A stretch of DNA of 37,284 nt from Desulfocapsa sulfexigens (GCA_015662865.1 DQTH01000126.1:1-37284); one strand, 5' to 3'; shown: positions 27,388 to 36,430, counted from the first letter of the stretch. Made by a program: numbers and translations. The notes: generated by a model from the letters alone, not told the origin.

Positions 27388-27819
27388 ATGGCATCCCAGA
27401 TCAAAGAGGAAAAGATCCTTATCCTGGCAACTGAGAGCTGTGCCTATCCGGGTGCAGATTCCGTGGGACAGGCCCATTCCGGTTATCCGTCAAATACTTA
27501 TATCCTCAGAGTCCGTGCTCCGGTCATGTTTCCGGAAGAATTTTATCTGGACTGCTTCAGGAAAGGGATCAGCGGGATCATCATAATGTCCTGCGGAGAG
27601 GAATGCCCGTATGAAGGAGCATACCACGCCCTGGCCCAGCGCATTGACCGTGTATACCAGATGATGAAGGCAAGGGATCTTGACATCAAACGGCTGCGTC
27701 TGACGGCCATCTGTACGGTCTGCAACCGCGCCTTTTTAAAAGAGGTGAACCTGATGAACGACATTGTTCAGGAGTTGGGGCCGCCGGTTGTCAAAGAAGT
27801 TGCTCAGGAAGAAGGATAA
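27388..27819 (+). CDS. MvhD/FlpD-like iron-sulfur (hydrogenase delta subunit-like) protein
   Basis: SCAYPGADSVG...FYLDCFRKGISGIIIMSCGEECPYEGAYHALAQRI...CTVCNRAFLKEVN. Confidence 0.8.
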   Translation: MASQIKEEKILILATESCAYPGADSVGQAHSGYPSNTYILRVRAPVMFPEEFYLDCFRKGISGIIIMSCGEECPYEGAYHALAQRIDRVYQMMKARDLDIKRLRLTAICTVCNRAFLKEVNLMNDIVQELGPPVVKEVAQEEG

Positions 27820-27881
27820 TCCCGGAACCCGCAGGGATAAACCGATTTTTTCAAATAACAGAAGGAACCCGGAGAATAAAA

Positions 27882-29171
27882 ATGGCAGACGGACAAACAA
27901 TCACCTGTGATGCTCTTGTTGTCGGCGGCGGTATCGCCGGCCTGCAATCAGCGCTTGATCTTGCTGATCAGGATTTTTCCGTGGTGATCATAGAAAAAGA
28001 TCTGTCCATTGGCGGCAAGATGATTCGTCTTTCCAAGGTTTTTCCGACCCTGGATTGTTCGAGCTGTATCACCACGCCCAAAATGGCTTCTGCTGCGCAT
28101 CACAAAAATATCACCATCCACACATGGTGCGATCTCAAATTTTTAAACAGCAGTGACGGAATTGTACGCGCCCATGTGACACAGAAACCCCGTTTTGTGG
28201 ATGAAGACAAGTGCATAGGCTGCCGCAAATGCGAATATGCCTGCCCTGTCTATGTTCCAGATTCGGAACAGGGTGGTTTTTGCGCGACCAAGGCGGTTAG
28301 AATACCCTTTTCCAATGCCATACCACAGGTAGCCGCACTTGATCCCGAGTTCTGCATGCTCTGTGGAAAATGTGAAAAGGTCTGCCCCACTGGCGCGATT
28401 GATTATTTTCAAAAACCTGTTGATTTCACCATTGAGGCAAAAACCGCCATTCTGGCCACCGGTTTTGAAATGACTACCATTAAAGGCAAGCCCCAGTATG
28501 GCGACGGAGATGTACAGAATGTCATCACCTCCCTGCAAATGGAACGACTGCTTGCGCCCCATGGACCTTACAACAGGGTTCTGCGCCCGTCGGACGGTAT
28601 GGAGCCTGACTCCATTGCCTTTGTCCAGTGTGCTGGCTCAAGGGATAAAAGCATGGGAATCCCCTACTGTTCACGCTTTTGCTGCATGTATGCCATCAAG
28701 CAGGCCATGTTGCTTTCCGGTTCCCTGCCTCTGGCTGACATTATCATTTATTACATGGATATCCGTGCCTTTGGCAAGGGTTACGAGCAGTTTTATCAAA
28801 ATGCAAAAGCCATGGGTATTCAGTTTGTCAAAGGTAAGGTGGCCAACATCCAGCAGGCTGACGATGGAGCTGTAGCCATCCGCTATGAAGCCCAGGACGG
28901 TACTGGAGTAACAACGGAAAACCATGATCTGGTTGTTCTCTCCCTCGGTGTTTTCCCGGACTGGTCGCCCAAGGGGATCTGCCCGGTATCCACCGGAAAG
29001 GACAACTTCATCCAGACGGTACAGCCCTCCATTGCCCCGACACTCACTGACCGGGAAGGCCTTTTTGTGGCAGGAGCCGCAGCCGGACCAAAAGATATCG
29101 TTGATTCGATTTCAGAAGCTGGAGCTGCTGCCATGGAAGCTTCAAACTATCTCATGGCTCTTGGAAAATAA
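27882..29171 (+). CDS. HdrA-like FAD/[4Fe-4S] protein (short form)
   Basis: VVGGGIAGLQSALDLA; FPTLDCSSCITTPKM; CIGCRKCEYACPV and CMLCGKCEKVCPTGAI ferredoxin motifs. Confidence 0.88.
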   Translation: MADGQTITCDALVVGGGIAGLQSALDLADQDFSVVIIEKDLSIGGKMIRLSKVFPTLDCSSCITTPKMASAAHHKNITIHTWCDLKFLNSSDGIVRAHVTQKPRFVDEDKCIGCRKCEYACPVYVPDSEQGGFCATKAVRIPFSNAIPQVAALDPEFCMLCGKCEKVCPTGAIDYFQKPVDFTIEAKTAILATGFEMTTIKGKPQYGDGDVQNVITSLQMERLLAPHGPYNRVLRPSDGMEPDSIAFVQCAGSRDKSMGIPYCSRFCCMYAIKQAMLLSGSLPLADIIIYYMDIRAFGKGYEQFYQNAKAMGIQFVKGKVANIQQADDGAVAIRYEAQDGTGVTTENHDLVVLSLGVFPDWSPKGICPVSTGKDNFIQTVQPSIAPTLTDREGLFVAGAAAGPKDIVDSISEAGAAAMEASNYLMALGK

Positions 29172-29192
29172 TTGGATAACTGGTGCGAGAGT

Positions 29193-31076
29193 ATGACTGA
29201 CCCCAAAGAAAAAACAGAAAAAGCCGAAAGCGGAAAATCTGAAAAGATCGGTGTGTACATCTGCTACTGCGGTGGCAATATCTCCGATCATGTGGATGTG
29301 GAAAAAGTCCGTGATGAAGCGGAAAAAATGCCTGGTGTGGCGGTTGCCAGAACCAACTCTTTCATGTGTTCCGATCCCGGCCAGGAACTGATCATTGAAG
29401 ATCTGAAGAACGGACTCATTGACCGGGTTGTGGTGGCCTCCTGTGCGCCAAGCCTGCATGAAACCACCTTTCGCGGAGCCATTGCAAGGGCTGGTGCCAA
29501 CCCTTACATCTATGATCATGCAAATATCAGAGAGCATGTGAGCTGGGTTCTTCATGGGGAAAAAGCAACTTTTAAGGCTGAAAAACTTGTGGGCGCAGCT
29601 GTGGGCAAGGCAAGTCTTCTCCAGGAGCTTGACCCCATCCGGGTGGATGCCAGAAAACATGCAACAGTGATCGGTGGCGGCATTGCCGGTTTAAAAGCAG
29701 CCAAAGTTCTTGCTGAGCGCGGCATTGATGTGGTGCTGGTTGAAAAATCACCATACCTTGGCGGCAATGCAGCCAGGCTTGATACCATTGCCCCATTTGG
29801 AGAAAAGAGCGCTGCACTGATAAGTGAACTGGCTGAAGATGTTCTTGCCCGGGACAATATCACAGTCATGACCCATTCCAAGGTTATTGGTTTTGAGGGA
29901 TATGTGGGAAACTTTGATCTGACAGTACAGACAACGTTTGCAGATGCAGCAGACCATGAGCAGGCTGCCGGGCATTATATTCCTACTGTCGGTGTTATCA
30001 CCGAATCCGCCACAGAACATATCATTGAAACCGGAGCTGTTATTCTGGCCACCGGATTCAAATCCTACCAGCCGAGACATGGAGAATACGGTTTTGGTGA
30101 GAACAGTGCAGTTGTGACCCTGCCGGAATTCATCAAACAGATGAGTGAAGTAGATCCCTCTAAAACAGAACTTGAAATTGGCAGCAGAAAAATACGCTCC
30201 ATTGCCATGATTCACTGCGTGGGCAGCCGTCAGATTCCAGGTATCCATGAAGAGGACGAAGACGGCTACCTCAATGAATACTGCTCCCGTACCTGCTGCA
30301 GTGCAATCCTCCATGCTGCCAACCAAGTGAAAGAAATTTTCCCTGACACCAATGTCTATGATTTTTATCGCGATATTCGCACCTATGGCCGTGGTCAGGA
30401 AGAACTCTATGATCAGGCAGCAAACAACAGGGTGGTCTTTCTACGATATTCGGCGGAAGATTCTCCGGTGGTTACAGCCAACGATGATGGCAGTGATGCT
30501 CCTCTAAAAGTCACAGTCAAAGATGGTTTAACTTTTAATGAAGAAGTGGAGGTTGCTGTTGATCTTGTTGTTCTGGCAACCGGTATGGAGGCAGCTTCCA
30601 TTCCCGAACTTGTTTCCATGATGAAACTTCCGGTGGGCACTGACAAATTTCTCCAGGAAATCCATCCCAAACTTGCACCGGTTGAAATGGCTGTTTCCGG
30701 AGTCTTTCTGGCAGGTACTGCCCAGGCCCCAATGACCATTGCCGAGGCCTGTAACGGTGCAGCTGCTGCAGCTGTAAAAACCGCCTCGCTTCTTTCTAAG
30801 GGGCATGTCGAACTTGATCCGTATGTGGCTGAAGTCGATCAGAATCTGTGTCAAGGCGGAGGAGCCTGCATTGAAGCATGTCTAGCCGATGGTGCCCTTG
30901 AGATGCAGGATGTAAAGACAGCAGAAGGTACTGTGAAAAAAGCTCGCGTTGTTCCGGCGCTCTGCCTTGGATGTGGGGCCTGTGCGGCAGTCTGTCCAAG
31001 TAGGGCCATTGATCTCAAAGGCTGGAGTCTGAAACAGTATGAGGCCATGGTTGATATGATTGTGGCCGAGGATTGA
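29193..31076 (+). CDS. HdrA-like FAD/[4Fe-4S] protein (long form, complementary domains)
   Basis: YICYCGGNISDHVDVEKV N-terminal HdrA domain; VIGGGIAGLKAAKVLAERGIDVVLVEK FAD domain; C-terminal CQGGGACIEAC and CLGCGACAAVCPSRAI. Confidence 0.88.
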   Translation: MTDPKEKTEKAESGKSEKIGVYICYCGGNISDHVDVEKVRDEAEKMPGVAVARTNSFMCSDPGQELIIEDLKNGLIDRVVVASCAPSLHETTFRGAIARAGANPYIYDHANIREHVSWVLHGEKATFKAEKLVGAAVGKASLLQELDPIRVDARKHATVIGGGIAGLKAAKVLAERGIDVVLVEKSPYLGGNAARLDTIAPFGEKSAALISELAEDVLARDNITVMTHSKVIGFEGYVGNFDLTVQTTFADAADHEQAAGHYIPTVGVITESATEHIIETGAVILATGFKSYQPRHGEYGFGENSAVVTLPEFIKQMSEVDPSKTELEIGSRKIRSIAMIHCVGSRQIPGIHEEDEDGYLNEYCSRTCCSAILHAANQVKEIFPDTNVYDFYRDIRTYGRGQEELYDQAANNRVVFLRYSAEDSPVVTANDDGSDAPLKVTVKDGLTFNEEVEVAVDLVVLATGMEAASIPELVSMMKLPVGTDKFLQEIHPKLAPVEMAVSGVFLAGTAQAPMTIAEACNGAAAAAVKTASLLSKGHVELDPYVAEVDQNLCQGGGACIEACLADGALEMQDVKTAEGTVKKARVVPALCLGCGACAAVCPSRAIDLKGWSLKQYEAMVDMIVAED

Positions 31077-31103
31077 TATCCGGTGTGAACAAATACAATG
31101 AAC

Positions 31104-31174
31104 GCGTAAAAACACTGAATCCGTGCTATCTCGTCATTCCCGCGCAGGAATGACGGATCGACTGACTTTTACGC
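31104..31174. repeat. Inverted-repeat element around a perfect GTCATTCC palindrome
   Basis: GCGTAAAAACACTGAATCCG (31104-31123) vs CGGATCGACTGACTTTTACGC (31154-31174), imperfect; core CGTCATTCC-CGCGCA-GGAATGACG (31132-31155) perfect. Confidence 0.6.
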
Positions 31175-31233
31175 AACCATCAAATAATACCGGGAAGAGA
31201 ATTCAGGACTATTCAGGAAGGGAAGGTAAAAAA

Positions 31234-31533
31234 ATGAGTGACGAAAGCAAAAAAGAGGCCATGAAACAGCTGCGGGCAGAGCGGAAAAGTTCTATCCAGA
31301 AGGCCGCTGCCACGGTCAAACAACAGAAAAAAGAACTGAAACTTCTCAAAGAACACCTGACAGGTGATGGTGCCACAGCTCCTGAAATTGCAGAAGCCAT
31401 CGGCATCAATGTGTCACAGGTTATCTGGTATCTTGCGACCCTGAAGCAGTATGGAGAGGTGGTGGAAGGAACCAAAGACGGCTGTTACTTCAAATACCAG
31501 CTGGTGGAAACAGACAGTGCAGAAGCTGCCTGA
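31234..31533 (+). CDS. Small winged-helix/HTH protein encoded inside the hdr operon
   Basis: Basic coiled-coil N-terminus then LLKEHLTGDGATAPEIAEAIGINVSQVIWYLATLKQYGEVVEGTKDGCYFKYQLV. Confidence 0.75.
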   Translation: MSDESKKEAMKQLRAERKSSIQKAAATVKQQKKELKLLKEHLTGDGATAPEIAEAIGINVSQVIWYLATLKQYGEVVEGTKDGCYFKYQLVETDSAEAA

Positions 31534-31577
31534 GCTGATTTATCAGTGGATCAAAAAAATCTCCATGGAGATATAAC

Positions 31578-31880
31578 ATGACAAGAATTACTCCTGATTT
31601 TGCCAAAGAATTAAAACAGTACGGCGATGATACAGCGCTTATCTGTTTTAACTGCGGAACCTGTGTGGCTGTCTGCCCTCTTATTTCAGAAAGCTTTCCA
31701 CGCAGACTGATACGATACATCCAGATAGGTGCCAGAGACCGTATTCTGGAAAACAGCAATGATCTTTATAAATGCCTCCACTGCGGACTCTGCACTGAAA
31801 CCTGTCCACGCGGTGCAGATCCCGGAGAAGTTATCCTCAGTCTGAAACGTTTTGCCGTTGCCACCTGGAGGAAAATGTAA
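31578..31880 (+). CDS. hdrC: HdrC-like 2x[4Fe-4S] protein
   Basis: CFNCGTCVAVCPL and CLHCGLCTETCPRGADPGEVILSLK. Confidence 0.88.
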   Translation: MTRITPDFAKELKQYGDDTALICFNCGTCVAVCPLISESFPRRLIRYIQIGARDRILENSNDLYKCLHCGLCTETCPRGADPGEVILSLKRFAVATWRKM

Positions 31881-32807
31881 ATGTTTACTCCCGAAATCAT
31901 CATAGACACCCTTGCCGATAACGTACGTAAGACCGGAAATCCATTTGGTTTAAAAAAAGCCAGCCTCAACACCTGGTGGAAAGACAGTTCGCTGACACCC
32001 GATGGCAGCACTCTGCTGTTCACCGGTCTCATGTACCAACTTGTGCCCTACATCAAGGCGACCACAAAATATCTGGAGAAGTACGAGGATACGCCAAAGG
32101 CTGACTACATCCGTTATGGAAAGCTTGTTCCGAAATCCATTACAAATATGGGGCTGAATTTTATCTCTTCCAAAGAGGATAAAACAAGCTTCAATACGAT
32201 TCTTGGCAACATCGCCAGAATTCTGCAATCTTCTGGGGTTTCATTTGCATACAAGCCTGATCTCGATGAATATAGCGGCGTGTTGCTCTATGATCTGGGT
32301 GATCAGGAAAGCTTTATCAAACACGCAAAATATGTTGCCAAAAAGTTACAGGATGCGGGCATCCGTAAGCTTATCACTGTTGATCCCCACACAACCTATG
32401 CGGTGAAAGTTCTTTATCCAAAATACACAGGCATCTCTTTTGAAGTACAGACCTATTTTGAACTGGCAAACCTCAAGGGAGAGGGGAACTCAGAAGAAAT
32501 AACCCTTCACGACCCATGTTTTTACGGACGATATCTCAAACTCTCAGATGTGCCGCAGAACCTGCTCACTAATCTGGGCGTAAGCTGCACCAAGCTCAAT
32601 ACTTCCGGTCCCTTTACCAGCTGCTGCGGAGGTCCTGCTGAATCCATGTCGCCCAAACTGGCAGAAGAAGTCGGAAAGCGCAGGGTCGAAGAACTTGCGA
32701 TAAACGGTAAAAAAATTGTTTCAATGTGCCCAATCTGCCTTGCGAACCTGCAGAAATCCGGCGCTGAAGTAGACGATCTATCATCTTTGCTTGTTCAGTT
32801 TGTCTGA
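31881..32807 (+). CDS. hdrB: HdrB-like protein with a single CCG motif
   Basis: C-terminal LHDPC...SCCGGPAESMSP...MCPICLANLQ; starts immediately after hdrC stop. Confidence 0.82.
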   Translation: MFTPEIIIDTLADNVRKTGNPFGLKKASLNTWWKDSSLTPDGSTLLFTGLMYQLVPYIKATTKYLEKYEDTPKADYIRYGKLVPKSITNMGLNFISSKEDKTSFNTILGNIARILQSSGVSFAYKPDLDEYSGVLLYDLGDQESFIKHAKYVAKKLQDAGIRKLITVDPHTTYAVKVLYPKYTGISFEVQTYFELANLKGEGNSEEITLHDPCFYGRYLKLSDVPQNLLTNLGVSCTKLNTSGPFTSCCGGPAESMSPKLAEEVGKRRVEELAINGKKIVSMCPICLANLQKSGAEVDDLSSLLVQFV

Positions 32808-32817
32808 ACAACTCCTC

Positions 32818-32854
32818 AGACTGGCGTGGAAGTTTTATTATTCCGCGCCAGTCT
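32818..32854. terminator. Bidirectional terminator hairpin between hdrB and the convergent regulator gene
   Basis: AGACTGGCGTGGAA...TTCCGCGCCAGTCT inverted repeat between converging stop codons. Confidence 0.65.
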
Positions 32855-34241
32855 ACCTTTCCACAGAAAAATCCTCCTGCAACTCCCCGTCCAGCACCCT
32901 TTTCATCAAGCGAAGACCAGTGGCGAGCTCTTCAAGGTTTTTTGTGCCTGACAATGATATCCTTGCTGCAGCAGGTGCCTTGGCATCTCCCACTGTAAAT
33001 TTTTCCGCGCCAAACACATTTACCCCCACTTCCCGCATACACTGTTCAAACTGATTACCGCGCCAGGGGGCAGGAAGAGTGAGCCAGATAAAAAAACCGC
33101 TTGGAATTCCGGCAAAATCGTAACCCTGTAGAATTTCTCCAGCCAGCTTGAACCTCTTTTGTGCCTCCTGCCTCTTCTCATCAATAACCCTGTCCGCAGT
33201 ACCATCTTTAATCCACATGCTCACAAGTTCCACATTCAGTGGAGGAGTCATCCAGACGCTGTTCAGGATGGCCTCACAAATCTGCCTGCGGAACTGCTCC
33301 GGAACAACCATGAAGGATGTGCGTAAACCCGCCGCCAGTGCTTTTGACATCCCTCCAATATACAGTCCGTTTTCTGGCAGCAATGCGGTCAGGGGAGGAA
33401 TAATTCCCGGTCGGGTCATGTCATAGGCGTCGTCTTCAATTACAATGAGACCGTGAGTTTTCACCACCTCTGCCAGTTCCATCCGACGAAACTCAGGAAT
33501 GGTTGTTGTGGTTGGATTATGCACACCCGGTATGAGATACAGGCCCGTTATCGTCTCCCTCCTGCAGATACGATCAAGACTTTCTGCATGCATTCCTGAC
33601 GCATCCATTTTCACAGGGACAAGACGAAGGCCAAGCATGGCAGAGAGTGTTTTCATACCGGGATAGGTAAGACAGTCTGTGGCAATGCGATCACCTGCCT
33701 GAAAAAGACCACCCAGAATACAGGTCAGAGCATGCTGGGCACCAGAGCAGACCACTATATCGCGGGCAGTAACATCAAGACCAAAACGGCCGGCCCATTC
33801 TGCTCCCATGGCACGGTGTTCCGGCAGCCCTGCCGGATCGGAATAGTGAAGAAGTGCGGATATGTCTTTACTGCGACACAGTTTTTTGAGACTCCCGTTC
33901 AAGTCGGGATCGAGGTGATACAGAGGGTTGACCAACCCCAATTCAAGCATACCTGGTGCATGGGGCTCATGCGGAACCATGGGAGTACTGCTGCCTGCAT
34001 CAGAGGCAACATACGTTCCCCGCCCCACAGTCCCGGCAACCAGTCCCCTCCGTTCCGCCTCTTTATACCCTCTGGTCACCGTGGTCACGTTTATACCAAG
34101 GGCAGAAGCGAGATCCCGATGGGTGGGCAGTTTTTCACCGGGCTGGAGACGACCAGTGAAAATTGCGTGCTCCATTGCATCAGCCAGTCGCTTATAAAGA
34201 GGTCCACTGCCGTTTTGTATGTCAAACAATAACATTGTCAT
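32853..34241 (-). CDS. MocR-type (GntR wHTH + aminotransferase-like) transcriptional regulator
   Basis: PLYKRLADAMEHAIFTGRLQPGEKLPTHRDLASALGINVTTVTRGYKEAERRGLV; fold-I PLP domain with GGMSKALAAGLRTSF; ATG at 34241 or 34235. Confidence 0.92.
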   Translation of the reverse strand: MTMLLFDIQNGSGPLYKRLADAMEHAIFTGRLQPGEKLPTHRDLASALGINVTTVTRGYKEAERRGLVAGTVGRGTYVASDAGSSTPMVPHEPHAPGMLELGLVNPLYHLDPDLNGSLKKLCRSKDISALLHYSDPAGLPEHRAMGAEWAGRFGLDVTARDIVVCSGAQHALTCILGGLFQAGDRIATDCLTYPGMKTLSAMLGLRLVPVKMDASGMHAESLDRICRRETITGLYLIPGVHNPTTTTIPEFRRMELAEVVKTHGLIVIEDDAYDMTRPGIIPPLTALLPENGLYIGGMSKALAAGLRTSFMVVPEQFRRQICEAILNSVWMTPPLNVELVSMWIKDGTADRVIDEKRQEAQKRFKLAGEILQGYDFAGIPSGFFIWLTLPAPWRGNQFEQCMREVGVNVFGAEKFTVGDAKAPAAARISLSGTKNLEELATGLRLMKRVLDGELQEDFSVER

Positions 34242-34302
34242 ACATACAATATTTACATTGACACCACACAATGTCAACAATATATCTGATTAGAAATCAG
34301 AT
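34232..34302. promoter_or_regulatory. Operator-like repeats in the mocR/lysE divergent intergenic region
   Basis: ACATTG-N8-CAATGT (34255-34274), ACATTG copy at 34232, and perfect ATCTGATT-AGA-AATCAGAT (34284-34302). Confidence 0.45.
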
Positions 34303-34338
34303 TACCCCGTGATCGATCAATAATTGCCGGAGCAAACC

Positions 34339-34929
34339 ATGCTGGACAATCTTTTTCCTTTTATTTTATTCGTAATCGCCATGACCGGAACGCCGGGCCC
34401 AGGCAATCTCACCATGATGGCCATTGGCCAGACAAGCGGTTTTACCAGTTCCATTCGTTTTCTCATGGGAACAGCAGTGGGCTGCATTTTTCTGGATACT
34501 CTGGTTGCAAGCGGCCTGGGTGAGATGATCACAGCATCCCCGCTCATTGCCAATATTCTTCGGGTCGGCGGATCTCTTTATATCCTGTACCTGGCGGTAA
34601 AAATTCTCCGCATGCAGTTTTCAACCACAAATGTGAACAAACGTTTCTCATTTTTTGAAGGTTTGCTCATCCATCCACTCAGCCCCAAAAGTTGGGCCAT
34701 GGCGGTTGTTGCCTTCAGTCAGTTCATGAAACCGGAACAGCCGCTGGCGCCCCAGATTGCAATATTCGTGTTCTGTTTTCTGATAGGATTGCTGGTGTTT
34801 CACAGCTCATGGTGTGCAGCCGGCGCACTTATTCCCCGTCTGATCAGTTCCGGTCGCCTGCTCTTTTCCATCAACTGCATCATGGTCACCCTTATGATAG
34901 GTGCCACCGGATATGCTATGTTTACATAA
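34339..34929 (+). CDS. LysE/RhtB family amino-acid exporter
   Basis: MTGTPGPGNLTMMAIGQTSGF motif; six TM; divergent from MocR regulator. Confidence 0.9.
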   Translation: MLDNLFPFILFVIAMTGTPGPGNLTMMAIGQTSGFTSSIRFLMGTAVGCIFLDTLVASGLGEMITASPLIANILRVGGSLYILYLAVKILRMQFSTTNVNKRFSFFEGLLIHPLSPKSWAMAVVAFSQFMKPEQPLAPQIAIFVFCFLIGLLVFHSSWCAAGALIPRLISSGRLLFSINCIMVTLMIGATGYAMFT

Positions 34930-35086
34930 AAGCAGCTCTATTGTCGCAGGTACAACAGATTCACTCTGTGTATATCTACCCTGTTTTACCACAATTTCTT
35001 GCAGGTATCAGTTCCTTGCATTATGCTGGTAAAAGATTAACATCAAATGCATCAATTGCCTTTCCCATTCACCAGTAACTCTCATC

Positions 35087-36430
35087 ATGGAAAATACCGA
35101 CCCGTTAAAACAGTTATACAAGAGTCTGAGCGGTAAAGGATTTCTCCCGTTGGAACCCACCGATCCCTACTATGTACCCATTCTAGAAACCACACCTGAA
35201 AAAGATCCCATACTCGCCCTTTGGCAGCGAATTGATCTGGCAGAATCTGAAAGCATTAATTTATTAACCGGTTTCCGTGGCAATGGTAAAAGTACAGAAC
35301 TCAGACGCCTCAAAAAGAAACTTGAGGACGATGGCTGTGAGGTCTTTCTCGTGAATATGCTGGATTACCTGCTGATGACCAAACCGCTTGAACTGTCTGA
35401 TTTTATCCTTTCCCTCATGGCTGCACTGGCAGCTGCTGTTGAAAATTCCTCGAATAATGACCTTAAAACGTTAAGTCAATCTTACTGGGACCGATTGAAG
35501 GAATTTCTTCAATCCGAAGTGGAGATTGACAGATTAAAATTGGGGCTGAAAGGGTCGGGGTCTGCCATTGACCTTGGTATGAAATTAAAAACAGATCCCA
35601 ACTTTAAAAGCCTGATCCAGAAGCATCTGCAGGGACACCTGACCAGGCTTGTGCAGGATGCCAGAGAATTTATAGACGAACTAGTTAACACTATCCGTGA
35701 TTTCACGGACGACCGGGATAAAAAAGTGGTTTTACTGGTGGACTCCCTTGAACAACTTCGGGGGAGCGGAGAGGACGCAGAAAAAATTCATGCCAGTGTT
35801 GTAGAACTCTTTTCCGGACAGGCAGCAAACCTTCAATTTCCCAAACTGCATATTGTATTTACCATTCCCCCTTATCTTACCGCCCTCTCCCATAATCTCG
35901 GCCGGAGCCTGGGAGGTCATCCGGTCACCCAATGGCCGAACATTCATGTTCGCAACAAAGATGGTGAAGAGGATCAAACCGGCCTGAAGGTCATGACCAG
36001 TGTCATCGACAAACGAATGGCAACATGGCGTGACCATATCCCTGAAGAGATCATGAAACACCTTGCCATGTCTTCCGGTGGTGATCTGCGGGACTTTTTC
36101 CGCCTTGTTCGCGAATGTGTTCTCAGCCTTCGTACTGCCCGGTCCATCAACCCAGAGGCTCAGCTTGATGATGACATTATTAAACGTGTAATCCAGCAAC
36201 TTCTTAACGAACTACTGCCCATTGCCGATGAAGATGCCGAATGGCTGGCTAGGATTCACGCCACCAAACAGGAAGCATTGCGCAGTGATAAAGATCTTCC
36301 CTCTTTAGCCCGCTTTCTCGATTCCAACCTCATTATGAATTATTTAAATGGCGAACCATGGTATGACATCCATCCGCTCCTGGTTGAAGAGATAAAACAA
36401 CGCAGTGAAACCGCGGTCACCCGTGAGTAA
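35087..36430 (+). CDS. P-loop (STAND/AAA-like) ATPase
   Basis: Walker A GFRGNGKSTELRRL, Walker B-like KKVVLLVDSLEQL, GGDLRDFFRLVRECV sensor-like helix. Confidence 0.75.
   Translation: MENTDPLKQLYKSLSGKGFLPLEPTDPYYVPILETTPEKDPILALWQRIDLAESESINLLTGFRGNGKSTELRRLKKKLEDDGCEVFLVNMLDYLLMTKPLELSDFILSLMAALAAAVENSSNNDLKTLSQSYWDRLKEFLQSEVEIDRLKLGLKGSGSAIDLGMKLKTDPNFKSLIQKHLQGHLTRLVQDAREFIDELVNTIRDFTDDRDKKVVLLVDSLEQLRGSGEDAEKIHASVVELFSGQAANLQFPKLHIVFTIPPYLTALSHNLGRSLGGHPVTQWPNIHVRNKDGEEDQTGLKVMTSVIDKRMATWRDHIPEEIMKHLAMSSGGDLRDFFRLVRECVLSLRTARSINPEAQLDDDIIKRVIQQLLNELLPIADEDAEWLARIHATKQEALRSDKDLPSLARFLDSNLIMNYLNGEPWYDIHPLLVEEIKQRSETAVTRE

Noticed and set aside
29748-30326. 192 aa minus-strand ORF
   Set aside because: Antisense shadow of the long HdrA gene
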